Shown here: one piece after another, positions 35,543 through 45,168 of the stretch
Position numbering within the stretch: the stretch's first letter is position 1
Layout of the letters: each line of letters starts with the position of its first letter
Assembly (NCBI GenBank): GCA_038316385.1
Contig: JBBQAN010000008.1
Location: 73,959-137,958 of the forward strand
Direction: 5' to 3'
From: SZAS-103 sp038316385
Lineage (GTDB): Bacteria > Pseudomonadota > Gammaproteobacteria > Xanthomonadales > Xanthomonadaceae
Length of the DNA stretch: 64,000 nt
Notes under the pieces: model-generated
What the model was told of the DNA's origin: nothing
Database searches by the model: none
Seen by the model: only the letters and a program-made list of their open reading frames with translations
Made by a program: the position numbers and the translations under genes

Positions 35543-36754
35543 ATGCCTGTTGCCGCGCGCATCCTGACGATCAACGGCGGTTCGTCGAGCATCAAGTTCG
35601 CGCTGTTTGAGGCAGACGGCGCGTTGCGACAAATCTTGTCGGGCGCAATCGAACGGATCGGACTGCCTGATGCCACGTTTCAGGTCACCAACGAAAATCC
35701 GGAGAACGCGGTTTCGCGCACAGTGAGTGCGTCGAATCACACAGCAGCGGTCGGCGTGCTAACCGACTGGATTGAAAGCAGCTCCGCGTGTGGTGTGCTG
35801 ACGGCCATCGGTCATCGCGTCGTGCACGGCGGCCCTGATTATTGCGAACCGCAACGCGTCACTTCGGAAATGCTTGCCGAGTTGCGGCGACTGACGGCAT
35901 TCGATCCCGAACATTTGCCCGAGGAGATCGGGCTGATCGAGGCGTTCCAGCGTCGCTTCCCGGAGCTGCCGCAGATTGCGTGCTTCGACACCGAATTCCA
36001 TCGCGATCTGCCGCGCGTTGCCAGATTGCTGCCGATCCCGCGCCGCTATGAAGCGATGGGCGTGCGTCGTTATGGTTTCCACGGATTGTCGTATGCGTTT
36101 TTGATGAAAGAACTTGCGCGTCTTGGCGATCCCGCTGCCAGTGCGGGCCGGGTGATCCTCGTCCACCTCGGCAGCGGCGCGAGCCTTGCTGCAGTGCGCG
36201 ATGGCAATTCCATCGACACCAGCATGGGTTTCACGCCGACGTCTGGAATCCCGATGAGTACGCGTTCGGGCGATCTGGATCCCGGCCTGGTCGACTATCT
36301 GGCGCGCACCGAAAACATGAGCGAGCAGCAATTCAACGACATGGTCACTACGCAGTCGGGATTGCTCGGCATCTCCGAAACCAGTTCCGACATGCGCGAC
36401 CTGCTGGCATGCGAGACGCACGACGTGCGGGCGGCCGAGGCGGTGGCGCTGTTCTGCTATCAGGTAAAGAAATGGATCGGCGCGTTCGCGGCGGCGTTGG
36501 GCGGCGTCGACACGCTGGTGTTCGCCGGCGGCATCGGTGAGAACTCGCCGGTTGTCAGGGCTCGTATTTGCGCAGGACTTGGATTTCTCGGCATTGAACT
36601 AGTCGAAGAAAAGAACGCGGCAAACGAAAGCGTCATCTCAGCCACAGCAAGCAGGATTGCCGTCCGCGTCATTCGCACGGACGAGCAATTCATGATCGCG
36701 AAGTCCGTTATTCGCGTCCTCGAGACCGAACTACACGGAGATCGCTCGTCATGA
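35543..36754 (+). CDS. ackA: Acetate kinase
   Basis: Makes ATP and acetate from acetyl phosphate. The 403-residue protein has the family start LTINGGSSSIKFALF, HRVVHGG, the HGLSY segment, STRSGDLDPG and the ATP-binding FAGGIGENS. The family also includes propionate kinases, but the downstream phosphoketolase, which produces acetyl phosphate, makes acetate kinase the natural reading. The last bases overlap the phosphoketolase start by four (ATGA), so the pair is translationally coupled. Confidence 0.93.
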   Translation: MPVAARILTINGGSSSIKFALFEADGALRQILSGAIERIGLPDATFQVTNENPENAVSRTVSASNHTAAVGVLTDWIESSSACGVLTAIGHRVVHGGPDYCEPQRVTSEMLAELRRLTAFDPEHLPEEIGLIEAFQRRFPELPQIACFDTEFHRDLPRVARLLPIPRRYEAMGVRRYGFHGLSYAFLMKELARLGDPAASAGRVILVHLGSGASLAAVRDGNSIDTSMGFTPTSGIPMSTRSGDLDPGLVDYLARTENMSEQQFNDMVTTQSGLLGISETSSDMRDLLACETHDVRAAEAVALFCYQVKKWIGAFAAALGGVDTLVFAGGIGENSPVVRARICAGLGFLGIELVEEKNAANESVISATASRIAVRVIRTDEQFMIAKSVIRVLETELHGDRSS

Positions 36755-39120
36755 CAAGCCGCACACTCACTCCGGATCTGCTGCACAAGATCGACGCCTA
36801 CTGGCGCGCTGCAAATTATTTGTCGGTCGGACAGATTTATCTTTACGACAATCCGTTGCTGAAAAAACCGCTGAAGCTCGCGCACGTCAAGCCGCTGGTG
36901 GTCGGCCACTGGGGGACCACGCCCGGACAGAACTTCATTTACGTGCATCTGAACCGTGTGATCAAAAAATACGATCTCGACATGTTCTATGTCGCAGGTC
37001 CTGGCCACGGTGGGCCGGCGATCGTCGGCAATGTCTATCTCGAAGGCACATGGAGCGAGGTCTATCCGGACATCACCGAGGACGAAGCCGGGCTGAAGAA
37101 ATTCTTCAAGCAATTCTCGTTTCCCGGTGGAATCTCCAGCCATGTCGCGCCGACCACACCGGGTTCGATCCATGAAGGCGGCGAGTTGGGCTATTCGCTC
37201 AGCCACGCGTTCGGTGCCGCGTTCGACAATCCTGACCTGATCGTCGCTTGCGTCGTCGGCGATGGCGAAGCGGAAACCGCGCCGCTCGCCACGGCATGGC
37301 AATCCACGCGGATGCTCGACCCCTCCACCGATGGCGCCGTGTTGCCGATCCTGCATCTGAATGGCTACAAGATCAGCAACCCCACGCTCCTGGCCCGCAT
37401 CGGGCACGAGCAGCTCGACCAATACTTCCGTGGCTGCGGTTGGACGCCTTACTTCGTGGAAGGCGACGATCCGGACACCATGCATGAACTCATGGCCAGC
37501 ACGCTGGACGCAGCCATCGAAGACATCCGTACGATTCAGAAGAACGCGCGCGACCAGAGCGACGCGGCACGACCGCGTTGGCCGATGATCATCCTCCGCT
37601 CGCCCAAGGGCTGGACCGGACCGAAAATGGTTGACGGCCTGAAGAACGAAGGCACATTTCGATCGCATCAGGTTCCGTTACTCGTCAATGCCGCGCATCC
37701 CGATCATGTGGGGCAGCTTGAAAGCTGGATGAAGAGCTACAAGCCCGAAGAACTGTTCGACGAGGCCGGCAAGCTGATGCCGGAATTGGCCGAGCTGGCG
37801 CCCAAGGGCGATCGCCGAATGGGTGCCAATCCGCATACCAATGGCGGCCTGCTGTTGCGCGATCTGCACATGCCGGATTTCCGCGTGCACGCGGTCGATG
37901 TGGTGTCGCCCGGCGCCGTCGATGCGCAGGACACGCTGGTGCTGGGCAAGTTCCTGCGCGATATCGTGGTGGCCAACCAGGACCATCGCAATTTTCGCGT
38001 GTTCGGTCCCGACGAAACACTCTCCAATCTTCTCGGGGCCGTATTCGAGGTCACTAACCGCCAATGGGACGCGATCGAACAAGACAACGATGAATTTCTC
38101 GCGCCGGCCGGGCGCGTGCTCGATTCAATGCTCAGCGAACACCAGTGCGAAGGCTGGCTGGAAGGCTATCTGCTCACCGGCAGGCACGGCTTGTTCAACA
38201 GCTACGAAGCCTTCATCCGCATCGTCGATTCAATGTTCAGCCAGCACGCCAAATGGCTGAAGGTGACCAAGGAGTTGCCGTGGCGCCGGCCGATTGCCTC
38301 GCTCAATTACCTGCTCGCCTCGCACGTCTGGCAGCAGGACCACAACGGTTTCACCCATCAGGATCCGGGCTTTCTAGACCACGTCATCAACAAGAAGGCC
38401 GACATCGTTCGCGTCTACCTGCCGCCGGATGCCAACTGCCTGCTGTCGACGTTCGATCACTGCCTGCGCAGCCGCAACTACGTCAACGTCGTGGTGGCCG
38501 GGAAACACGCATTGCCGCAATGGCTGAGCATGGACGCCGCGGTGTTGCACTGCACGCAAGGCATCGGCATCTGGCAATGGGCGAGCAACGATCAGCACGC
38601 CGAACCCGACGTGGTGATGGCTTGCTGCGGCGACACGCCGACGCTGGAAATCCTGGCTGCGGTTTCGATCCTGCGCGAACACCTGCCCGAATTGAAGATT
38701 CGCGTCGTCAACGTCGTCGACCTGATGAAACTGCAATCGAGCTCCGAGCATCCGCACGGATTGAACGAGCAGGACTACGACTCGTTGTTCACCACCGACA
38801 AACACATCATCTTCGGCTTCCACGGCTATCCGTGGCTGATCCACCGACTCACCTATCGGCGAACCAACCAGAACCTGCACGTTCGCGGCTACAAGGAAGA
38901 GGGCACGATCACGACGCCGTTCGACATGCGCGTGCAAAACGATCTCGATCGCTACCACCTGGTGCAGGACGTCATCGACCGACTGCCGCACCTCGGCTCG
39001 CCGGGCGCCTACCTGAAGCAGCAGATGCGCGACAAGTTGATCCAACACAAGCAGTACATCGACGAACACGGCGAAGACATGCCGGAAATCCTCGATTGGA
39101 AATGGACAGCGCACGCCTGA
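36751..39120 (+). CDS. xfp: Xylulose-5-phosphate/fructose-6-phosphate phosphoketolase
   Basis: Thiamine-diphosphate enzyme that splits xylulose 5-phosphate (and often fructose 6-phosphate) with phosphate to acetyl phosphate plus a sugar phosphate. The 789-residue product is full length. Signatures seen are GHWGTTPGQNFIYVHLNR, GPGHGGPAIVGN, EGGELGYSLSHAFG and the TPP-binding GDGEAETAPLATAW. Coupled to ackA by a 4-base overlap, it completes a bypass that yields ATP without full glycolysis. Substrate preference cannot be told from sequence alone. Confidence 0.95.
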   Translation: MTSRTLTPDLLHKIDAYWRAANYLSVGQIYLYDNPLLKKPLKLAHVKPLVVGHWGTTPGQNFIYVHLNRVIKKYDLDMFYVAGPGHGGPAIVGNVYLEGTWSEVYPDITEDEAGLKKFFKQFSFPGGISSHVAPTTPGSIHEGGELGYSLSHAFGAAFDNPDLIVACVVGDGEAETAPLATAWQSTRMLDPSTDGAVLPILHLNGYKISNPTLLARIGHEQLDQYFRGCGWTPYFVEGDDPDTMHELMASTLDAAIEDIRTIQKNARDQSDAARPRWPMIILRSPKGWTGPKMVDGLKNEGTFRSHQVPLLVNAAHPDHVGQLESWMKSYKPEELFDEAGKLMPELAELAPKGDRRMGANPHTNGGLLLRDLHMPDFRVHAVDVVSPGAVDAQDTLVLGKFLRDIVVANQDHRNFRVFGPDETLSNLLGAVFEVTNRQWDAIEQDNDEFLAPAGRVLDSMLSEHQCEGWLEGYLLTGRHGLFNSYEAFIRIVDSMFSQHAKWLKVTKELPWRRPIASLNYLLASHVWQQDHNGFTHQDPGFLDHVINKKADIVRVYLPPDANCLLSTFDHCLRSRNYVNVVVAGKHALPQWLSMDAAVLHCTQGIGIWQWASNDQHAEPDVVMACCGDTPTLEILAAVSILREHLPELKIRVVNVVDLMKLQSSSEHPHGLNEQDYDSLFTTDKHIIFGFHGYPWLIHRLTYRRTNQNLHVRGYKEEGTITTPFDMRVQNDLDRYHLVQDVIDRLPHLGSPGAYLKQQMRDKLIQHKQYIDEHGEDMPEILDWKWTAHA

Positions 39121-39165
39121 GTCGGCGCCCGCTGGCTTTGCACAGCAACGACATCAGGAAGGGTC

Positions 39166-41742
39166 ATGCACGCGGTTTCCAAACGATCCGATGCGTCCGA
39201 TGCCAAGCTCGGATCGAAGCTCGACCCGAAAGACGATCTGAAAACGCTGCCGCTGGCGGAGGTGGAGAAACAGCTGGGCTATTCGCCCGACGGCCTGACC
39301 CAGGCCGAAGTGCAGAAGCGCATCACGCAGTACGGCCCGAACGAGATTGAAGAAAAGAAGACCAATCCGTTCCTGAAGTTCCTGACCTACTTCTGGGGCC
39401 CGATCCCGTGGATGATCGAGGTCGCGGTGATCTTGTCGGGTGTGGTTGGACACTGGCCGGATTTTTTCATCATCCTGCTGTTGTTGATCACCAATGCCGT
39501 GGTTGGGTTCTGGGAAGAGCATTCGGCGGGCAATGCGATCGCCGCCCTGAAAGCCAAGCTCGCGACCACGACCCGGGTCAAACGCGATGGGAAATGGGCG
39601 ACTCCACCGGCGCGTGAGCTGGTACCCGGCGATCTCATCCAGTTGCGGCTGGGCGATATCGTGCCGGCCGATGCGCGCCTGCTCGATGGCGATCCGATGT
39701 CGGTCGATCAATCGGCGTTGACCGGCGAATCGCTACCTGCGAGTCGCAATCCCGGCGATGCCGTGTTCTCCGGTTCGATCGTCCGCCGCGGCCAGAGCAG
39801 CGCGCTGGTCTATGCGACCGGTTCAAAAACCTACTTCGGCAAGACCGCACAACTGGTCGAACAGGCGCAGACCGTCAGCCATTTTCAGAAGGCGGTGCTG
39901 AAGATCGGCAACTACTTGATCATCCTGGCGGTGGTGCTGGTGGCGGTGATCATTGGCATCGCGACATTCCGCGGCGACCCCTTCCTCACCACGTTGCAGT
40001 TCGCGCTGGTGCTGACCGTGGCGGCGATTCCGGTGGCGATGCCGACCGTGCTGTCGGTGACGATGGCCGTCGGCGCGCGCCTGCTGTCGAAGAGAAAAGC
40101 GATCGTCAGTCGGCTGGTTGCGATCGAGGAACTCGCCGGCGTCGACGTGCTGTGCGCGGACAAGACCGGCACGCTGACGCAGAACAAGCTGACCTTGGGC
40201 GATCCGTTCTGCGTGGAAGGCAGCACGGCCGAACAAGTGATTCTGGATGGCGCACTCGCATCGCATGCCGACAACGGCGACATCATCGACCTGGCGGTAC
40301 TGGGCGGCGTCAAGGATGCCGAGACCTTAAAGAACTACGAAGTCGTCCACTTCATGCCGTTCGATCCAGTGCACAAGCGCACCGAGGCCAGCGTCAAGGA
40401 CAAGGATGGCAAGACGTTCAAGGTGAGTAAGGGTGCGCCGCAAGTGATCCTGGAGCTGGCGGCCAATGCTGAGCAGGTGAAGGCGGCGATGGAGAAGGCG
40501 GTGAACGACTTCGCCGCACGCGGATTCCGTTCGCTGGGTGTGGCGCGCGCCGATGCCGATGGTGCGTGGCGGCTGGTCGGCGTGCTGCCGCTGTTCGATC
40601 CACCGCGCAATGACGCCAAGGCCACCATCGCAACCGCGCTCGCGATGGGCGTGAAGATCAAGATGGTGACCGGCGATGCACTCGCGATTGCCATCGAAAC
40701 CGCGAAGAAGCTGGGCATGGGGACCAACATCCTCGACGCCAGCAGCCTCGGCGATTCGAAGAAAGAGGAGAGCGCAGCGACCGCCGCATCCATCGAGCAG
40801 GCCGACGGATTCGCTCAGGTCTTCCCCGAGCACAAGTTTCATATCGTCGACGTGCTGCAGAAGCGCGGCCACATCGTCGGCATGACTGGCGACGGCGTGA
40901 ACGATGCGCCCGCGCTGAAAAAGGCCGACTGCGGCATCGCCGTTTCTGGCGCGACGGACGCGGCGCGCGCCGCGGCATCGATCGTGTTGAGTACGTCCGG
41001 GCTGGACGTAATCATCGAGGCGATCAAGGAAAGTCGACGCATTTTCCAGCGCATGAACAGCTACGCGATCTACCGCATCGCCGAGACATTGCGCGTGCTG
41101 CTGTTCATGACCGCGGCCATTCTGATCTTCAACTTCTATCCGCTCACGGCGGTGATGATCGTGATGCTGGCATTGCTCAACGATGGCGCGATTCTGTCGA
41201 TCGCCTATGACAACGTGCATTACAAGTCGCAGCCGGAGGCGTGGAATATGCGGCTGGTGCTCGGCGTTTCCACGGCGCTCGGCGTGATCGGCGTGGTGTC
41301 CGCATTCGGCTTGTTCTATCTGGGCGAGCGCGTCTTTCATCTCGACCGGCCGCACATCCAGACGCTGATGTACTTGAAGATGTCCGTAGCGGGACATCTG
41401 ACGATTTTCCTGACACGTACACGGGGCCCGTTCTGGTCGATCCGTCCCGCACGCATCCTCTGGATCGCCGTAGTCGGCACGCAGATCCTGGCGACGTTGA
41501 TCGCGGTCTACGGATTCTTCATGACGCCGCTCGGCTGGGGCTGGGCACTGTTCGTGTGGGGCTACGCGCTGGCGTGGTTCCTCTTGAACGATCGGATCAA
41601 GCTGCTGGCCTATCGGATTTTCGATCCTGTCAAAAAGGAGGGCACGAAGCTTGAATCCAAAGTTGAATCACGTTCGGACGCCGCCCAGAGGGAATCTGAG
41701 AAGACGCAAGCGGTGTCACCGGAAAATCCAGCGTCGGAATAG
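39166..41742 (+). CDS. P-type (P3A) plasma-membrane proton ATPase
   Basis: An 858-residue pump of the type known from fungi, plants and some archaea and bacteria. It has the N-terminal cation-ATPase domain (LTQAEVQKRITQYGPNEI), the actuator motif TGES, the phosphorylation site Asp332 in DKTGTLTQNKLT, MVTGD, and the hinge GMTGDGVNDAPALKKADCGIAV. About ten helices are present and the tail is charged. It should expel protons at the cost of ATP. It lies 45 bp behind phosphoketolase and 21 bp before the PPK2 gene, so one operon is likely. Confidence 0.92.
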   Translation: MHAVSKRSDASDAKLGSKLDPKDDLKTLPLAEVEKQLGYSPDGLTQAEVQKRITQYGPNEIEEKKTNPFLKFLTYFWGPIPWMIEVAVILSGVVGHWPDFFIILLLLITNAVVGFWEEHSAGNAIAALKAKLATTTRVKRDGKWATPPARELVPGDLIQLRLGDIVPADARLLDGDPMSVDQSALTGESLPASRNPGDAVFSGSIVRRGQSSALVYATGSKTYFGKTAQLVEQAQTVSHFQKAVLKIGNYLIILAVVLVAVIIGIATFRGDPFLTTLQFALVLTVAAIPVAMPTVLSVTMAVGARLLSKRKAIVSRLVAIEELAGVDVLCADKTGTLTQNKLTLGDPFCVEGSTAEQVILDGALASHADNGDIIDLAVLGGVKDAETLKNYEVVHFMPFDPVHKRTEASVKDKDGKTFKVSKGAPQVILELAANAEQVKAAMEKAVNDFAARGFRSLGVARADADGAWRLVGVLPLFDPPRNDAKATIATALAMGVKIKMVTGDALAIAIETAKKLGMGTNILDASSLGDSKKEESAATAASIEQADGFAQVFPEHKFHIVDVLQKRGHIVGMTGDGVNDAPALKKADCGIAVSGATDAARAAASIVLSTSGLDVIIEAIKESRRIFQRMNSYAIYRIAETLRVLLFMTAAILIFNFYPLTAVMIVMLALLNDGAILSIAYDNVHYKSQPEAWNMRLVLGVSTALGVIGVVSAFGLFYLGERVFHLDRPHIQTLMYLKMSVAGHLTIFLTRTRGPFWSIRPARILWIAVVGTQILATLIAVYGFFMTPLGWGWALFVWGYALAWFLLNDRIKLLAYRIFDPVKKEGTKLESKVESRSDAAQRESEKTQAVSPENPASE

Positions 41743-41763
41743 ACGCGTCGCCAATCCCCACAT

Positions 41764-42651
41764 ATGGCCAAGACGATGACAAACAGCATCGATGTAAAAC
41801 AGTTCCGGGTAACGCCAGGAGAAAGCGTCAAGCTCGCCGACATGCCGACCGCAGTAGATCCAATCTGCAAGTCGAAAAAACACTACAAGAAACTCCTGAA
41901 AGAACACGTCAAGGCACTGTCGGCTGTGCAACGCCTTCACTACGCCTCCGGGCGCTACGCCATGTTGCTGGTCATTCAGGGCATGGACGCCGCAGGCAAG
42001 GACGGGGTGATCCGGCATGTCATGTCCGGGGTTAATCCACAAGGCTGCGAGGTCTTCAGTTTCAAGCAACCCAGCGCCGAGGAACTCAAGCGCGATTTCC
42101 TGTGGCGCACGACGTGTCGGTTGCCCGAGCGCGGACGTATCGGAGTTTTCAATCGCTCTTACTACGAGGAAGTCCTGATCGTTCGCGTCCACCCGGAGCT
42201 ACTCCTCGCGCAGGAGTTGCCGCAGAGCCTGCACAGCGACGACGACATTTGGCAGCAGCGTTATCGTTCCATCGTCGATCTGGAAGAGCATCTGCACCGC
42301 AATGGCACGCAGATCGTGAAGATCTTCCTGCACCTGTCGAAGGACGAACAACGCAAACGCTTTCTTGAACGTATCGACGAGCCTGACAAGAACTGGAAAT
42401 TCAACACCGGCGATATCCACGAGCGCACGTTCTGGGATCAGTACATGGAGGCTTACGATGTCTGTCTGACCGCCACCAGCACCCACCATGCGCCGTGGCA
42501 CGTCGTGCCCGCCGACGACAAGAAAAACGCGCGACTGATCGTTTCGAAGATCGTCCTCAACGCATTCGATGGACTTGATATGGTCTACCCCAAAACAACA
42601 TCGAAACGCCGGCGCGAGTTGGCGTCCATCCGCAAAACGCTGGCCACGTGA
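41764..42651 (+). CDS. ppk2: PPK2-family polyphosphate kinase
   Basis: Transfers phosphate between polyphosphate and nucleotides. The 295-residue protein has Walker A GMDAAGKDG (73-81), FKQPSAEELKRDFLWR, and the Walker B-like IGVFNRSYYEEVL (126-138). The sequence resembles the TIGR03709 group, which includes class III enzymes able to make ATP from AMP or ADP with polyphosphate; class assignment is from memory. It lies 21 bp behind the proton ATPase gene on the same strand. Confidence 0.9.
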   Translation: MAKTMTNSIDVKQFRVTPGESVKLADMPTAVDPICKSKKHYKKLLKEHVKALSAVQRLHYASGRYAMLLVIQGMDAAGKDGVIRHVMSGVNPQGCEVFSFKQPSAEELKRDFLWRTTCRLPERGRIGVFNRSYYEEVLIVRVHPELLLAQELPQSLHSDDDIWQQRYRSIVDLEEHLHRNGTQIVKIFLHLSKDEQRKRFLERIDEPDKNWKFNTGDIHERTFWDQYMEAYDVCLTATSTHHAPWHVVPADDKKNARLIVSKIVLNAFDGLDMVYPKTTSKRRRELASIRKTLAT

Positions 42652-42671
42652 GCCAGCATCAGGAGCATCCC

Positions 42672-42806
42672 ATGGACAGATGCCTGCCCGCATGGGCTTT
42701 CTTGTTTATTGCTGTTTGTTCTACAACCGGGTTTTCGTCTTGCAACGGTGCGATCCTGCTTACGGCTTTGCTGGGTAATGCATGTACGCATGGAACCAGC
42801 GTCTGA
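42672..42806 (+). CDS. Small hydrophobic Cys-containing protein (candidate)
   Basis: A 44-codon frame starting MDRCLPAWAFLFIAVC with a strong ribosome site (aggag at 42661-42665, 6 bases before the ATG), 20 bp behind ppk2. It is hydrophobic at the start and again in the middle (AILLTALLGNAC) with four cysteines. It could be a small membrane or exported lipoprotein-like peptide. No family is recognised, and the frame may be chance. Confidence 0.4.
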   Translation: MDRCLPAWAFLFIAVCSTTGFSSCNGAILLTALLGNACTHGTSV

Positions 42807-42850
42807 AGGCCGCACCGGCAAGAGCCACCTGAACCCATTGAAGGCAAGCA

Positions 42851-43585
42851 ATGCCCGAAGGTCCATCCATTGTCATCCTCAAGGAACTGGTCTCGCCATT
42901 CACCGGTCGCAAGATCGTACGCGTGGAAGGCAACAGCAAGATCGATCAACAGCGGCTCGTCGGTCGCAAGGTCGTTGCGTTCAGGAGTTGGGGAAAACAC
43001 TTCCTGGTGTGCTGTCCCGAACTCACCTTGCGTGTGCACTTCCTGTTGTTCGGCAGTTATCGGATCGATGAGCGCAAGCAAAGCCCTCCGCGCCTGAGTC
43101 TGGGATTCAGCAAGGGCGAGATCAATCTGTATGCATGCTCGGTCAGGTATATCGAGGGCGATCTGGATGATGTCTACGACTGGTCGGCGGATGTGATGTC
43201 CGATGTCTGGAGTCCGGCCGCCGCGCGCCGCAAACTCAAGGCACGTCCGGATCTACTCGCCTGTGACGCGCTGCTCGATCAGGACGTGTTCGCCGGTGTC
43301 GGCAACATCATCAAGAACGAAGTGCTGTTCCGGATCGGCGTGCAACCCGAGAGCAGGATCGGCTCACTGCCACCCCGCAAGCTGGGCGAACTGATCCGGC
43401 AGGCGCGCGACTACAGCTTCGATTTTCTCGCGTGGAAAAAAGCCTACGTGCTCAGGAAACATTATCAGGTGCATACCAAGACCCAATGCCCGCGTTGCGG
43501 CAACCGTCTGCAGTACCGGGCGCATCTGGGCAAGACGCAGCGCAGGGCTTTCTTCTGCGATCACTGCCAGAAACTCTACTCATGA
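42851..43585 (+). CDS. nei: Endonuclease VIII-type DNA glycosylase (Fpg/Nei family)
   Basis: Base-excision repair glycosylase/AP lyase for oxidised pyrimidines. The 244-residue protein has the catalytic N-terminus after Met removal (Pro2, Glu3 in PEGPS), the conserved lysine in GKHF (Lys49), the helix-two-turn-helix region LLDQDVFAGVGNIIKNEVLF, and a C-terminal zinc finger (CPRCGN and FFCDHCQ). It is a little shorter than E. coli Nei. No tight coupling to neighbours. Confidence 0.88.
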   Translation: MPEGPSIVILKELVSPFTGRKIVRVEGNSKIDQQRLVGRKVVAFRSWGKHFLVCCPELTLRVHFLLFGSYRIDERKQSPPRLSLGFSKGEINLYACSVRYIEGDLDDVYDWSADVMSDVWSPAAARRKLKARPDLLACDALLDQDVFAGVGNIIKNEVLFRIGVQPESRIGSLPPRKLGELIRQARDYSFDFLAWKKAYVLRKHYQVHTKTQCPRCGNRLQYRAHLGKTQRRAFFCDHCQKLYS

Positions 43586-43607
43586 AGTTTCCGGCAGGAG
43601 GCACGAT

Positions 43608-44228
43608 TCAGAAAATTTCCTGCTGGATGGATCGGTACCAGCGCCAGACCGACGGCGCCAGCAGCGGTTCGAGTTCGATGCCCACGCAGCGATAGACATC
43701 CAGCGTATCCAGCAGAGCCTGACGCAACGCAGACATGCTGACCTCGTCATGCGAAACCGCCTGCATGGCGTCGAACGTGCGATGCGACCACATATACAAA
43801 GGATCACTACGCGCGATCAGTTGCAACTGCAGCCAAGGCCGCAAGGCCCGATGAAGAACGAAGCCGGCGGCGGACAAGGCAGCAGCCGCTTGCTGCAATG
43901 GTTCGTACGCGCCCCGGTACCACTCGGTGTGGCCGGCGGCGGCGCGGCGGATCATCAGCGGAGAGGGAGCGTTGTGCGGGGCGAATTCATGGCCCAGCAT
44001 GAGTTCGAGTCGGCGCGCATCGCGGACGGTTTCGGTCTCGATCAGGAATGCCCTGTCAAGGTCGAAGAATTCAAAGTAGCGCCGATGCAAGGACTGCAGA
44101 CGGCCGACCGGATCGCGCGAAAAGCCGAGCTTGAGAATGTCCTCGTAAGCGCATGGCAATACATACACGTAGCAGCGTCCTCGGCTCAGAACGCTCGACC
44201 TCACGTCGCCGGATTGAATCGGTGGCAT
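43608..44228 (-). CDS. GIY-YIG nuclease family protein
   Basis: A 206-residue protein. The N-terminal ~85 residues fit a GIY-YIG-like fold: CYVYVLPCAYEDILKLGFS (YVY at 20-22 and KLGFS at 33-37 in place of GIY/YIG), Arg43 and a Glu near position 75. The C-terminal half is helical and unfamiliar. GIY-YIG proteins are often DNA nucleases or relics; activity here is uncertain since the motifs are divergent. It converges with nei and precedes, on the same strand, nothing closely coupled. Confidence 0.65.
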   Translation of the reverse strand: MPPIQSGDVRSSVLSRGRCYVYVLPCAYEDILKLGFSRDPVGRLQSLHRRYFEFFDLDRAFLIETETVRDARRLELMLGHEFAPHNAPSPLMIRRAAAGHTEWYRGAYEPLQQAAAALSAAGFVLHRALRPWLQLQLIARSDPLYMWSHRTFDAMQAVSHDEVSMSALRQALLDTLDVYRCVGIELEPLLAPSVWRWYRSIQQEIF

Positions 44229-44378
44229 CGCAGATTATTGCCCCGGATTAGGCATATTTCACCGAAGCGTTGACCGAATCAAGACATAATGAGTTCGGGG
44301 TGCAGCCGCAGACCGATTGCCCGCTCAGCGGGAAGCATCGCCAATATTTCGCGACTGCACATCAAGCAGGCCAAGCAA

Positions 44379-45161
44379 TCATTCACGAACGGAAGGCTTC
44401 GCAGGTTCTGCGCAAAGCTCCAGCAGTCGGATCGCGTCGGTTGTTGCATGGCCCAAAGCCGTGTTGTCGAAAATGCACCATGCGGTTCGACCGCTGCGTA
44501 CCGTCGCGCGCATCGCCACGGCCAGTCTCTGAAGATCCGCATCCGCATAAGGGCTGTAATAGACACGCGGCGAGCCGTGCCATCGCCAATAGCGCCAAGC
44601 CCCTTCTCCATCGGGATGCGCGCCTTCTGCCACGCGCGGCGGATCTGCAGCGACGCGCGCGATGCCAAGGCTTTGCCAGAGTGCTCTCGCTTCCGGTAGA
44701 AACCAGCTCGCATGGCGCGGTTCGCAAGCGATCGGCGCGCTCAGGAGCTTGCGAAGCGCGGAGAAAAACCTGGTCGCGATAGCGATATCGCAGGCCAGGC
44801 TCGGCGGCAACTGCACGAGTACGCCACCCAGCTTTTCTCCAAGACCGACGACCTCGCCCGCGAATTGATCGATCAGTCCGTCGGCTTCCACCAGTCGGGC
44901 TTGATGGGTGATTGCTTTTGGCAACTTGACCGAAAAGCGAAAGTCGTCGGGGACGCTGGCAGCCCAGCGTTCATAAGTGCGCGTCTGGTGCGGACGATAG
45001 AAGGAGGAATTGATTTCCACGGTATCGAAACGCGTGGCATAGCGGGCAAGATGGCTATCGCCGTCGCCGAACAGGTCCCGTTGCGTTGAACGCAACGACC
45101 AACCCGCGCAGCCGATTCGGATCAATTTCGATGGTGCGGGCAATGTCTGCAGGAACGCCAT
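44379..45161 (-). CDS. DUF72 domain protein (TIM-barrel)
   Basis: A 260-residue protein of the DUF72 (YecE-like) family: start IRIGCAGWSL, then YATRFDTVEINSSFYRPH, FRFSVKLPKAITH, the LVQLPPSLA segment, CEPRHASWF and the closing WCIFDNTA. It is thought to have a TIM-barrel fold, with function unknown. I chose ATG 45161; a TTG at 45185 also exists and overlaps the upstream permease gene by 17 bases. Either way the two genes are close and likely co-transcribed. Confidence 0.88.
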   Translation of the reverse strand: MAFLQTLPAPSKLIRIGCAGWSLRSTQRDLFGDGDSHLARYATRFDTVEINSSFYRPHQTRTYERWAASVPDDFRFSVKLPKAITHQARLVEADGLIDQFAGEVVGLGEKLGGVLVQLPPSLACDIAIATRFFSALRKLLSAPIACEPRHASWFLPEARALWQSLGIARVAADPPRVAEGAHPDGEGAWRYWRWHGSPRVYYSPYADADLQRLAVAMRATVRSGRTAWCIFDNTALGHATTDAIRLLELCAEPAKPSVRE

Positions 45162-45168
45162 CTCCGCA

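Noticed and set aside
35122..35676. 184-codon minus-strand frame before ackA
   Set aside because: Runs into the clear ackA start on the opposite strand and has no recognisable domain.
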